Origin: a virus | Direction: 5' to 3' (one strand) | DNA length: 22,925 bases | IMG/VR virus record: IMGVR_UViG_3300046000_003993 | Location: 1 to 22,925 of that record | Part shown: positions 1-6,131 of the stretch, one piece after another | How positions within the stretch are numbered: position 1 is the stretch's first letter | How the letters are laid out: every line of letters begins with the position of its first letter | The notes under the pieces: generated by a model | Databases searched by the model: none | What the model was told of the DNA's origin: nothing | What the model saw: only the letters and a program-made list of their open reading frames with translations | Translations under genes and position numbers: made by a program

Positions 1-2289
1 TGCCTCAAGTTGATGCAGTCCTCCATTGGAAGTCACAACGTAGATGTTGTTTCTCTCGCTTGCGCTGCCAATCACGAAGTCTTTAATCAGGAATCGAGAG
101 TCTCCAAAGGTGTCTAGTGATTCCCACCCTTTATTCAGAAAGTTATACACAAGGATCGCGTTGTTCCCGTAGGAATCGCCTGCTCCCGGAATGGAATCAA
201 GCGGAACGGCAAGGTAATACCTATTTTCAAACAAGATCCCCACTGCTCTGTCAGAGTAATCAGCGTTGATACGGTCGATATACGGCTGAATGTTCTTGGA
301 AAGGGGTTCTTCAGTGCCTCGCAGGTTGTAATCGTTAAGGAACTCAATTCCATACACGCCATCGTCAGACAAAAACAGCATTGCATTGCCGCGCATGACA
401 ACAGACTTGCGAGCTAGGCATCCAATCTCAGATGTAAGTTCCTTGACGGTGACATCCAGAAGGCTTCCAAGCGTTCCCTTAACAAGATGAAGGCTATTCC
501 TGTTCAGGACAACCAACCCATCGTCATAGAAACCGTGCATTGCCACCACATAGTCGGCGGTTCCACCACTGACACGGAATTGGTTCTCGATCTGGTCAAA
601 CGTAGTAGTGTCTAGAATGTCTGATACAGATATTTCATCGGTAATCTTGCGGCTAGTGTATGTCACGTTGTTATACGCGCCAGATTGATCGTAATAGAAC
701 GGAACCCACAGCCTACGCTGGAAATGAACTCCCCAAGGCGCACCGGGCTGGTGCATAAAGCCGCCACCTACGCTGAACCTGCCACCAAACTCAAAAATGT
801 CTGTGCTTGACGAGCTGTAATCGCCAACTGGAGCATACCATGCAATCGTCGTTGTGGTTGCCGACACAACTTGGTATTCTTTCCCAACCATTTCAGCAAA
901 ATCAACAGTTTCCGCTTGCCGAACAACAATAATGTCGCCTTGTTTGATTGTTACGTTGCCAGCAACTGTCGCAGTTACCAATCCGCTTGCAATATCTACA
1001 TCCTTTGCATCAATGTTGAAAGTTTGTGGCTGGGTGTAAGCTCCACCGGGAGACAGCGTAAACCCATCTGTAACCGTAGCAACCGCAACGCCAAATGTAG
1101 TGCTTGTCGAAATGCCCGCAGCCAAAAAGGTAAACGTGTCTTGGCCAGTTACCGTGGCAACTGTGTATGTCCCGTTTGGAGGTGTTCCGGTAGTAAGCCC
1201 CGCGACAGTAATCGAGGTTCCCACTACTAGCCCGTGTTCACGCAGATTCACCGTAACAACGGTGTTTGGACTCGCCGTGGCGTTTGAACTTGCGGAAATG
1301 ACTAGCCTTCCGTTTGGATACCACTCCAAGGCTTGTTGTCCTTCACGGAACAGCATCACCTTGTCGAACACTTGGATCATGTCAGTGTCAGCACCAAGGG
1401 CCTCTCCAGAAGGATACGGAATGTCCGTAATTACATAACCATCCAAGTCGATCTTCTTGGCAACAGTATCAAGAGCAATAATCACATACTCCTTGTTGCT
1501 GTCGTTTGGATCGCTGAATAGGCAGGAAGCACGGACGTTGGCAGCATCGTCATCATTGATTGGAGCTTGTGACAACGTGCCAGCACCTGAAACAGCCGTA
1601 GTTGCAACGGTTACAGGAAACGTCATGGTTGTTGCTGAAGCGTAAGTCAAAAGCCTAAGCCCATTAGGATCTGTCCCAGTAAAGGTCAATCCAGCAATTA
1701 GTCCGTATCCAATAGTGTCGATGGCAAACCCATGCCCAGCAGTGATTGTAATTGTCACCACGTTGGTGGCAAGTGAGGACGAGGCGATTGCCTTTGATGT
1801 TGAGGTAATCACCTCAGAGATTGGCTCATCGGCAGAAACGGTGTATGTCCCAGACCCACTGGCAAGCGCATAGGTGATCGTAGATGCCGAAGCCGTCGCC
1901 GCAGTAAACACCCCATTAGGATCGCTTCCAGTCGTATAGCCAATCCCAGCAATGTTTAGCGTTGCGCCGGGAGCTAGTCCGTGAGCAGAGCCAGTTGTAA
2001 GCGTAACCACGCCAGCGGTAACTGACGCCGCCGTAATCAAGACGCTTGTTCCAGTCAGCAGGAAGGGCAACTGCAAGGGAGAACCTCCCGTAGTCAACGC
2101 ACCTGTCCTACTCACCACGTTCTTCCGTGGCTTCCAATAACCCTCCATACGCCCATTCAACGACTCCCTTACCTCACCCTCTTGGAGTTGGTTAAGTTGA
2201 AGCCTTTGGTTCACGCTCATAAACCCACGATCAGCGTCTTCGCCAATCGCAGCATCCATCGGGCTACCACTCTGGGCAAACTGGGACAT
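1..2289 (-). CDS. Large tail/nozzle (DNA stabilisation-like) virion protein, 3' end outside window
   Basis: The frame is open from ATG at 2289 to position 1, giving 763 visible residues; the C-terminus lies beyond the left edge. The ATG overlaps the stop of the upstream small gene in a TAATG junction. The N-terminus (FMSVNQRLQLNQLQEGE, ESLNGRMEGYWKPRKNVV) and the C-terminal half (RRLWVPF, FLSDDGVYGI, EEPLSKNIQPYIDRIN, NRYYLAVP, ILVYNFLNKGWESLD) look like beta-propeller tail-hub or packaged-DNA stabilisation proteins of podoviruses. That assignment rests on remembered family features and is not proven. Three copies of a short beta-module lie at about residues 93-143, 176-225 and 343-390, each with a pattern like HGLxxGxxxxxxG...PNGxYTV...TFTF. 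This pattern is often annotated in phage tail proteins as an E1 FCCH-like domain. The protein probably closes or extends the tail below the portal. No signal peptide or membrane segment is visible. Confidence 0.65.
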   Translation of the reverse strand, partial: MSQFAQSGSPMDAAIGEDADRGFMSVNQRLQLNQLQEGEVRESLNGRMEGYWKPRKNVVSRTGALTTGGSPLQLPFLLTGTSVLITAASVTAGVVTLTTGSAHGLAPGATLNIAGIGYTTGSDPNGVFTAATASASTITYALASGSGTYTVSADEPISEVITSTSKAIASSSLATNVVTITITAGHGFAIDTIGYGLIAGLTFTGTDPNGLRLLTYASATTMTFPVTVATTAVSGAGTLSQAPINDDDAANVRASCLFSDPNDSNKEYVIIALDTVAKKIDLDGYVITDIPYPSGEALGADTDMIQVFDKVMLFREGQQALEWYPNGRLVISASSNATASPNTVVTVNLREHGLVVGTSITVAGLTTGTPPNGTYTVATVTGQDTFTFLAAGISTSTTFGVAVATVTDGFTLSPGGAYTQPQTFNIDAKDVDIASGLVTATVAGNVTIKQGDIIVVRQAETVDFAEMVGKEYQVVSATTTTIAWYAPVGDYSSSSTDIFEFGGRFSVGGGFMHQPGAPWGVHFQRRLWVPFYYDQSGAYNNVTYTSRKITDEISVSDILDTTTFDQIENQFRVSGGTADYVVAMHGFYDDGLVVLNRNSLHLVKGTLGSLLDVTVKELTSEIGCLARKSVVMRGNAMLFLSDDGVYGIEFLNDYNLRGTEEPLSKNIQPYIDRINADYSDRAVGILFENRYYLAVPLDSIPGAGDSYGNNAILVYNFLNKGWESLDTFGDSRFLIKDFVIGSASERNNIYVVTSNGGLHQLEA

Positions 2290-2549
2290 TACGCGTAGTA
2301 AACAACCACCACACCGGATGTCAGGACCACGGAGCTAAAGTCACCGCCAATACCCAAGCCCGCAGGAAGGGTAATAGTAGTCAACCTCGATGAACCACTG
2401 ATGCTCCCAGACGCGCTAGCCACAGTAGCCAACACAGCGTCATTGACCACCTGAATCCAGCGGATCTTGCCAGTGTAAGTAGTTGCCGCAGTGGAAAGCA
2501 CAATGCCTCCGCCTTGGCCTTGTAGGTCGTAAGATACAGGACTCGCCAT
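2289..2549 (-). CDS. Small probable virion protein (86 aa)
   Basis: This 86-residue protein begins MASPVSYDLQGQGGGIVLS and is rich in Gly, Ser, Thr and Val with no charged clusters, as expected for a small all-beta particle protein. It sits between the methyltransferase and the large tail protein, and its TAA stop shares one base with the next ATG, so the two are probably co-translated. No Shine-Dalgarno is visible; the start is preceded by an AT-rich stretch. A motif shared with other candidate promoters lies about 60-75 bases upstream. It could be a head-fibre, decoration or tail accessory subunit; I do not recognise a named family. Confidence 0.6.
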   Translation of the reverse strand: MASPVSYDLQGQGGGIVLSTAATTYTGKIRWIQVVNDAVLATVASASGSISGSSRLTTITLPAGLGIGGDFSSVVLTSGVVVVYYA

Positions 2550-2595
2550 AAATGTATTAAAGTATCACCAACGCAACACGCATCGGTTCACGCGC

Positions 2596-2623
2596 AAATT
2601 ACCACATATTATCAACGTGTCAA
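2596..2623 (-). promoter_or_regulatory. Candidate late promoter upstream of the 86-aa gene
   Basis: On the minus strand TTGACA (2623-2618) is followed after 16 bases by TAATTT (2601-2596). The -35 lies in GCTTGACACGTTGAT (2625-2611), which matches GCTTGACGGGTTGAT upstream of the methyltransferase at 13 of 15 positions. The -10 is weak, and the -35 overlaps the methyltransferase stop codon, so only the shared extended -35 word supports the call. Confidence 0.3.
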
Positions 2624-3339
2624 GCGTGTTCATTGGAGGCAGCACCAATCCTAGCTTTCGCAATCTCCATGTATTCCTCGTCACGCTCGATGCCGATAAA
2701 TCTTCGCCCGGTATTCACGCACGCTACTCCCGTGGTTCCGCTTCCCATGGTGTTGTCTAGAACCGTCTCACCTTTATTGGTGTAGGTCTTGATGAGGTAT
2801 TCCATTAAGTCTACGGGTTTTTGGGTAGGGTGGAGTCCTCGCTCTCCTGTTATCTCCAATACCTGTGCCGGGTAGTTAGTGAACTCTGAGACATTTTCGT
2901 TTCCGTGGGTTCCGTTGGTCTCCGTTGAGTTGCTCCTTTTATTCACTTTGCGCCGTGCAATTAGGCCTTGAGGGTTGTAAGTTGATCCACCAAAGACCAA
3001 AACGTCCTCCACATTCCTCATCGGCTGCTTCTTCGCATTAAGGAAATTTACTGGACGCTTCTTCCAATACCAGCAATACTTAAAATCCTTTATGTTGCTC
3101 ATCACCAGCGCACTCGTAAATGGCTGGCTTGCCGTAAGCACAATAGCAGCGTTCTTCTTGCACACACGCCTGTATTGCTCCCACAGTGGCTCAAACGGTA
3201 TCACACTATCCCACTTGCAAGCCGTAGTCCCATAAGGCAAGTCAGCCATCACCATGTCAACGTTACCGTCTGGAATCTCCCTCATGCGCTTCAAGCAGTC
3301 TCCCAACATCAACGATACCCTACTCGCGCTCTCAGTCAT
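2620..3339 (-). CDS. Beta-class DNA methyltransferase (N6-adenine/N4-cytosine type)
   Basis: This 239-residue enzyme has the motif order of beta-class amino-methyltransferases. The catalytic motif IV DLPYG (residues 33-37) comes first. The AdoMet side follows near the C-terminus: HPTQKP (170-175), then motif I-like DNTMGSGTTG (195-204) and the acidic IERD (217-220). It should transfer a methyl group from S-adenosylmethionine to an exocyclic amine in DNA; DLPY is a common variant of DPPY in phage adenine methyltransferases. Target site and base cannot be read from sequence. The start is supported by AGGA about 7 bases upstream on the minus strand. There is no restriction partner nearby, so it is probably a solitary phage enzyme that protects the genome from host nucleases or marks DNA. 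Length is normal and all key motifs are intact. Confidence 0.9.
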   Translation of the reverse strand: MTESASRVSLMLGDCLKRMREIPDGNVDMVMADLPYGTTACKWDSVIPFEPLWEQYRRVCKKNAAIVLTASQPFTSALVMSNIKDFKYCWYWKKRPVNFLNAKKQPMRNVEDVLVFGGSTYNPQGLIARRKVNKRSNSTETNGTHGNENVSEFTNYPAQVLEITGERGLHPTQKPVDLMEYLIKTYTNKGETVLDNTMGSGTTGVACVNTGRRFIGIERDEEYMEIAKARIGAASNEHA

Positions 3340-3346
3340 TCACCGT

Positions 3347-3375
3347 CCTACCCGCAAACCATCAACCCGTCAAGC
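3347..3375 (-). promoter_or_regulatory. Candidate promoter for the methyltransferase/late block
   Basis: On the minus strand GCTTGACGGGTTGAT (3375-3361) carries a TTGACG -35-like hexamer. After 17 bases there is a poor -10 (TAGGAC), only about 7 bases before the start codon. The word matches the one at 2625-2611 at 13 of 15 positions. The weak -10 and short leader make this uncertain; the motif could instead be an operator. Confidence 0.28.
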
Positions 3376-3492
3376 CCCTTTGGCAAAAAATTGTCGGGGA
3401 GGCTTATCAATAGGGATTTTTCACCGCGCCAGAAATTCCAACCCCCTCCCCCCTACTGCACCCAGCTCGCATTAGCACGTGACTTGCAATTC

Positions 3493-3531
3493 AATCACCC
3501 GTTTGAATGAAACGCTCGTTTGAATCACCCG
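3493..3531. repeat. Interleaved short direct repeats
   Basis: AATCACCCG occurs at 3493-3501 and 3523-3531, and CGTTTGAAT at 3500-3508 and 3517-3525. The two words partly overlap each other, as in operator or iteron clusters. No protein partner is implied by the sequence itself. Confidence 0.45.
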
Positions 3532-3741
3532 CTGGCCTAGCTTATCGCACTTAACTTGCACCTGCTTATTTGTTGCGATTGTGAATTGCTGTGCCAAGTG
3601 GCCTGATAGGGAGACGTTAGACCAAAAGAGCTTTGAATCTCTCGCCCTTGCCATAGTCCCATAATCGCGCCAATCGCGCCACAGACCATCCTCGCGAGAT
3701 TCCCGCTTTCGGTGCTGCTTCACGTCCAAATCTAACCGAGC

Positions 3742-3771
3742 TTGACACGTTTTCGGATATCTGCGTATAAT
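3742..3771 (+). promoter_or_regulatory. Consensus sigma70-type promoter
   Basis: TTGACA (3742-3747) and TATAAT (3766-3771) both match the sigma70 consensus exactly and are 18 bases apart. Transcription would start near 3778 and run rightwards towards the early genes. The -35 is part of the longer word GCTTGACACGTT, which also occurs on the minus strand at 2625-2614. It is the best promoter in the window and is likely used by host RNA polymerase soon after infection. Confidence 0.8.
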
Positions 3772-3827
3772 CCCTCTGGAAGAGAGACAAGGATAAGATT
3801 CTCTCCCACGTGACCCTATCATTCGGT

Positions 3828-3947
3828 GAAGCGAAGCGTAGCCGTTACAAGCCTTCCCCCATGAGTCACTGTCCTTCGTCGTAGCGGAGCGAAGACGGGT
3901 ACAAGTACTATCAAGGGTACATTACTATCGTACGGCGGAGCGAAGCG
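3828..3947. repeat. Three spaced copies of GnAGCGAAG(C/A)
   Basis: Copies are GAAGCGAAGCG at 3828-3838, GGAGCGAAGAC at 3886-3896 and GGAGCGAAGCG at 3937-3947, spaced 58 and 51 bases. They lie just downstream of the strong promoter. The first and second copies each sit within short inverted repeats. They may be protein-binding sites or repeated RNA stem elements. Confidence 0.5.
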
Positions 3948-4149
3948 GAGACTGTGCAGGCCGCATCCCTCGCGACGGCTCATAAGCCCGTTATTGTGCG
4001 CGCGTTCAGTTTATCTTATGGCGATGGGAATGGATTCTTCGGGTTTATTCTCCGGGTTTGTCCTGCGGTTGCTTTGTCTCCGGCCTGCTCTTCCCTAGTC
4101 CCTGCTAAATCCCGACAAGCGACCAATAGGGAATCACGCTAGGCGCTGT

Positions 4150-4182
4150 GCCATCCTCTTGGAGTCCGAGGCGGCGTCTTTT
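4150..4182 (+). terminator. Terminator-like hairpin in the control region
   Basis: GCC-at-CCTC (4150-4158) can pair with GAGG-c-GGC (4168-4175) across a 9-base loop, followed by GTCTTTT (4176-4182). The stem has an internal mismatch and the T run is only four bases, so it would be an inefficient terminator or an attenuator. Confidence 0.35.
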
Positions 4183-4279
4183 GTACTAGGTTGTTTAGCT
4201 TGCTGTACGGATCGTTTGCTCGTGGTCCAGCTTTTCCCTTGGATTGGCAAACCCTTGTATTTCCTAGGATTGCGGCAGG

Positions 4280-4313
4280 GCTTGAAACTATTTTGAGATT
4301 TTGGAAACTATTT
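4280..4313 (+). promoter_or_regulatory. Candidate early promoter P1 with direct repeats
   Basis: GCTTGAAACTATT begins at 4280 and includes TTGAAA (4282-4287), a 5/6 match to -35. The -10 region is poor. GAAACTATTT is repeated exactly at 4284-4293 and 4304-4313, one on each side of the spacer, which could form a regulator site. TTGAAA lies 109 bases before the ATG at 4391. A near-identical word lies 110 bases before the ATG at 4916. Confidence 0.3.
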
Positions 4314-4367
4314 GTCGACAATGGGATTTTCGGGGTGTAGGTTCTTCTCAGTTGCAAGACGCGACGC

Positions 4368-4385
4368 CACACACACACACACACA
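4368..4385. repeat. (CA)9 microsatellite before the first early gene
   Basis: Nine uninterrupted CA units end five bases before the start codon at 4391. The run therefore lies in the ribosome-binding region of the first early gene. Slippage would change the leader length and not the reading frame. Confidence 0.8.
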
Positions 4386-4390
4386 AAACG

Positions 4391-4666
4391 ATGAAAACAG
4401 AAAATGAAACAATCGCGGGAATTGAATTCCGCCCCGCTGAAATCCGCGCTGCAATTGACTCCGGGCGGGAATGGCTTGCCAAGGGCCGGAAGCTCTACTT
4501 TGTCAGTCATTCAGAAAACGCGGGATTCTCCGCCCGTCCCGTTTATAAGGAGCGGGGCAGCTTGCCGCTGGTGGAGAGGGGAAGATTCCTTCTCATGACG
4601 GCGCTGGAAGCAAACTCTCTTATTGGCTTCGAGCTTTGCCTTGCATTGGAAGGGGGGGCAAAGTGA
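4391..4666 (+). CDS. Hypothetical early protein (91 aa)
   Basis: The start MKTENETIAGIEF is chosen because ACAAAACG lies directly before it, matching the leader of many downstream genes. The frame is open upstream, but only through the (CA)9 run and control region. The protein is soluble-looking, mixed alpha/beta, with no membrane segment or recognised motif. It is the first gene of the early block, so it may be made immediately after infection; proteins in this position often act on host functions, but nothing in the sequence shows that here. Its TGA overlaps the GTG start of a small membrane gene. Confidence 0.6.
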   Translation: MKTENETIAGIEFRPAEIRAAIDSGREWLAKGRKLYFVSHSENAGFSARPVYKERGSLPLVERGRFLLMTALEANSLIGFELCLALEGGAK

Positions 4667-4809
4667 TTTCCTCCCTTTTCATCGTCGCCGCTGTGGCATT
4701 CGTCGCCATGCTGGCAATCTTCGGACCGCGCAAAGCTCCGGGAATCGTCCTGAGCATTGCCGCCGTTCTTTCCGCCGCTTGGGTTGTCTCTGCAATTCTT
4801 ACGGCTTGA
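4663..4809 (+). CDS. Small two-helix membrane protein (48 aa, GTG start)
   Basis: A GTG start overlaps the stop of the preceding gene (AAGTGA), and a strong purine-rich Shine-Dalgarno-like run (GGAAGGGGGGG) lies just upstream. The protein starts with ISSLFIVAAVAFVAMLAIF and has a second hydrophobic stretch, VLSIAAVLSAAWVVSAIL. The two are separated by a short basic loop (GPRKAPG), so it should be a two-pass inner-membrane hairpin with a positively charged turn. Its early position argues against a late holin; it could instead modify host membrane functions or exclude other phages. No family recognised. It is short but the start, coupling and composition are convincing. Confidence 0.6.
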   Translation: MISSLFIVAAVAFVAMLAIFGPRKAPGIVLSIAAVLSAAWVVSAILTA

Positions 4810-4834
4810 AACAATTAGAATTTTATTCTAGACT
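4806..4834 (+). promoter_or_regulatory. Candidate early promoter P2
   Basis: TTGAAA (4806-4811) and TAGACT (4829-4834) are 17 bases apart and match consensus at 5/6 and 4/6. The surrounding GCTTGAAACAATT differs by one base from the P1 word at 4280. TTGAAA lies 110 bases before the next ATG, the same distance as P1. It partly overlaps the stop codon of the small membrane gene. Confidence 0.4.
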
Positions 4835-4856
4835 ACCGGCAATTAATCGGCAGTCT
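4830..4856 (+). promoter_or_regulatory. Leader hairpin
   Basis: AGACT-a-CCG (4830-4838) pairs with CGG-c-AGTCT (4848-4856) around a 9-base loop GCAATTAAT, with one mismatch. There is no T run after it. It is more likely an RNA-stabilising or regulatory leader structure for the gene at 4916 than a terminator. Confidence 0.4.
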
Positions 4857-4915
4857 CTCCACATAACGAAGCGCGGCCAGCGATGCATGGCACAAATTAA
4901 AACAAATCAACTACG

Positions 4916-5260
4916 ATGAAAACGATCAATTCCGAAATCACCGCCCGCATTCAAGCCACAAGCCCGCGCTCAGCATGGAGCCGAGGCGTGAAGCTTTATG
5001 CTTCAGAGCTACTTGATAGCCTTGAATCGGATTACACACCTGCCGCCTTGCTTGATGGCGCTGAAAACTGGCGGGCCTTTTCATATGGCGGCAGCGCTCT
5101 TATTTATGACGCCGATATTGCCGAGCGGCTTTGCCGCCCTTCTGAGCTTAAGCGCAAGAAAGGCGGGGACCTTCCACCGAATGCGTGCGAAACGTGGCTT
5201 GATTGCCAAACGCGCGCCCTAAACCAAGCTGCCCGCCTTGTCGCCAAGCTTTCCCGCTAA
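4916..5260 (+). CDS. Conserved phage protein of unknown function (114 aa)
   Basis: The centre of the protein (AFSYGGSALIYDADIAERL, then CRPSELKRKKGGDLPP and ETWLDCQTRALNQAARL) belongs to a type of small protein seen repeatedly in early regions of phages and mobile elements of gut and environmental bacteria, from memory. No biochemical role is known to me. It looks like a compact soluble protein with a conserved basic loop. The start follows an A-rich leader ending CTACG, without a Shine-Dalgarno. It stands as a separate unit after candidate promoter P2. Confidence 0.75.
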   Translation: MKTINSEITARIQATSPRSAWSRGVKLYASELLDSLESDYTPAALLDGAENWRAFSYGGSALIYDADIAERLCRPSELKRKKGGDLPPNACETWLDCQTRALNQAARLVAKLSR

Positions 5261-5278
5261 CCTCAAAAAAACGAAATC

Positions 5279-5479
5279 ATGACAACTCAAAAACAAGTCC
5301 GCGCCTCATTCTGGAAATCATTCCCGCACTTTGAAGAGCAAGCAAGGGAGGCTGGTATTTTAAGCAAGGGACAGAATCACCATTGCGCAACTGTCCGCTG
5401 CTCATTCGTGGATTTTGTGGATTCACTGCAAAAGTCCGGCGAAATATCCGAAAAGCTCGCCAATCGCGTTACGCTCTAA
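5279..5479 (+). CDS. Conserved small phage protein (66 aa)
   Basis: The protein reads MTTQKQVRASFWKSFPHFE at its start and ends FVDFVDSLQKSGEISEKLANRVTL in two parts. The pairing of an N-terminal QVRxxFW motif with a C-terminal FVDxxDSLQxxGxISExLAxRxTL motif is a pattern I recall from small early phage proteins, often next to relatives of the preceding gene. Function unknown. The start has the leader AAAAAAACGAAATC, again A-rich and without Shine-Dalgarno. Confidence 0.75.
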   Translation: MTTQKQVRASFWKSFPHFEEQAREAGILSKGQNHHCATVRCSFVDFVDSLQKSGEISEKLANRVTL

Positions 5480-5528
5480 ATTCAATCCGGCGAGGTCCGA
5501 CCCTTCGCCAGTCCCAACAATCAAAACG

Positions 5529-5711
5529 ATGACACTTCAAGAACAATTCAAAAGCGGAATGAAAAGCGGGGAGTTTCCGCATGCAGAAAACACCCTGAAA
5601 GCGATTCGGGCGGTTGCTAGAATTGACACAGAGCCGCACGTCCGGGCTTACTGGTCGGGGTATCTATGCAAGCTCACATTCCGCCAGATCGACGACGCTT
5701 GCTCGCCATAA
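5529..5711 (+). CDS. Hypothetical small protein (60 aa)
   Basis: I chose ATG at 5529 because CAAAACG precedes it, as for the neighbouring genes. The protein begins MTLQEQFKSGMKSGEFPHAE and is mainly helical, with AYWSGYLCKLTFRQID near the end. No motif is recognised. It lies between two conserved small early genes and is probably read with them. Confidence 0.55.
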   Translation: MTLQEQFKSGMKSGEFPHAENTLKAIRAVARIDTEPHVRAYWSGYLCKLTFRQIDDACSP

Positions 5712-5719
5712 ATTCCGAA

Positions 5720-5735
5720 ACGCCTTTCGGGGCGT
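5720..5735. promoter_or_regulatory. Small intercistronic hairpin
   Basis: ACGCC (5720-5724) pairs with GGCGT (5731-5735) around TTTCGG. No T run follows, so it is unlikely to stop transcription; it may stabilise the 3' end of the upstream message. Confidence 0.35.
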
Positions 5736-5783
5736 CTGGCGGTGAATCCGTCACTGACGAGGAAAACCGAACAAAACGAAACA

Positions 5784-6131
5784 ATGACACACACACACAC
5801 GCCGGGACCATGGACAAAATCAGGATGCACGGTTTATGCCGGGCAAATGGCGATCTCCGCCACTTACTGCGAAGGAAACCGCTTTCTTCACGGAGTCGAT
5901 CATGACCAAACCGTGCCGGATTCAATAGGAACGCACGGCCAAGGCTGGGATGAAGCGGGGGCAAATGCTCGTTTGATTTCCGCCGCTCCGGATTTACTGG
6001 CAGCGTTGGAGGGATTGCTTCACGGATCGCGGAAGGTTACCAGTCAAGAGGATTGGAACGCGGAACGGGAAGAGGCCAGCGCGACGGCACGCACCGCAAT
6101 CGCCAAGGCAACGGGGAAGGTGGTCGCATGA
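5784..6131 (+). CDS. Conserved phage protein, THTPGPW/ANARLIxAAPDLL type (115 aa)
   Basis: Two signatures, HTPGPW at residues 5-10 and ANARLISAAPDLLAALE near the middle, define a very common but uncharacterised phage protein type. The start is taken at the ATG followed directly by a CA repeat, because AACAAAACGAAACA precedes it and HTPGPW normally lies close to the N-terminus. The C-terminus is helical and Ala-rich (TARTAIAKATGK). The CA repeat (5787-5799) encodes the HTHT part, so slippage in it would shift the frame near the first codons. Its stop overlaps the next start as ATGA. Confidence 0.8.
   Translation: MTHTHTPGPWTKSGCTVYAGQMAISATYCEGNRFLHGVDHDQTVPDSIGTHGQGWDEAGANARLISAAPDLLAALEGLLHGSRKVTSQEDWNAEREEASATARTAIAKATGKVVA

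Larger units (their letters stand above)
3778..4182 (+). ncRNA. Possible non-coding leader RNA (about 400 nt)
   Basis: A transcript from the strong promoter would begin near 3778 and cross no convincing gene. It would reach a terminator-like hairpin with a short T run at 4150-4182. Short complementary segments occur inside: GTGAC 3810-3814 with GTCAC 3865-3869, and CTTCG with CGAAG around 3874-3895. The repeated GCGAAG words also lie here. This is an inference from promoter, hairpin and lack of coding; the RNA could equally read through into the early genes as a long 5' leader. Confidence 0.25.
3340..4390. other. Divergent non-coding control region
   Basis: This stretch of about 1050 bases separates the minus-strand methyltransferase from the first plus-strand gene. 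The few short frames through it have no family resemblance, no sensible starts and no coupling, so I treat it as non-coding. It holds a consensus-like promoter (3742-3771, plus), a second promoter-like motif reading left (3361-3375), short direct repeats (AATCACCCG and CGTTTGAAT pairs, three GnAGCGAAG words, two GAAACTATTT words), four GTAC palindromes within 35 bases, a terminator-like hairpin (4150-4182) and a (CA)9 run just before the first early gene. TTGTCGGG (3391-3398) and its reverse complement CCCGACAA (4111-4118) are each followed by CAATAGGGA. It could also contain the replication origin; no DnaA box of consensus quality was found. Confidence 0.6.

Noticed and set aside
854-1645. 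Several open frames on the plus strand inside the left edge.
   Set aside because: They run opposite to a continuous 763-codon minus-strand frame with recognisable tail-protein features; none has a start context or known motif.
3472-3822. A 116-codon minus-strand frame in the control region.
   Set aside because: It spans the strong promoter and the direct repeats, has no Shine-Dalgarno or A-rich leader, and its composition shows no protein family pattern.
3391-4132. TTGTCGGG and CCCGACAA, each followed by CAATAGGGA, as ends of a mobile element.
   Set aside because: The words are short, the trailing repeats are in direct and not inverted orientation, and no transposase lies between them.
3340-4390. 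Possible tRNA or other classical RNA gene in the long gap.
   Set aside because: No T-loop GTTCRA word with matching acceptor stem was found here or elsewhere in the window.
4139-4510. A 123-codon minus-strand frame across the early gene start.
   Set aside because: It includes the (CA)9 run as a VCVCV stretch and overlaps the first early gene on the other strand; it looks like a shadow.
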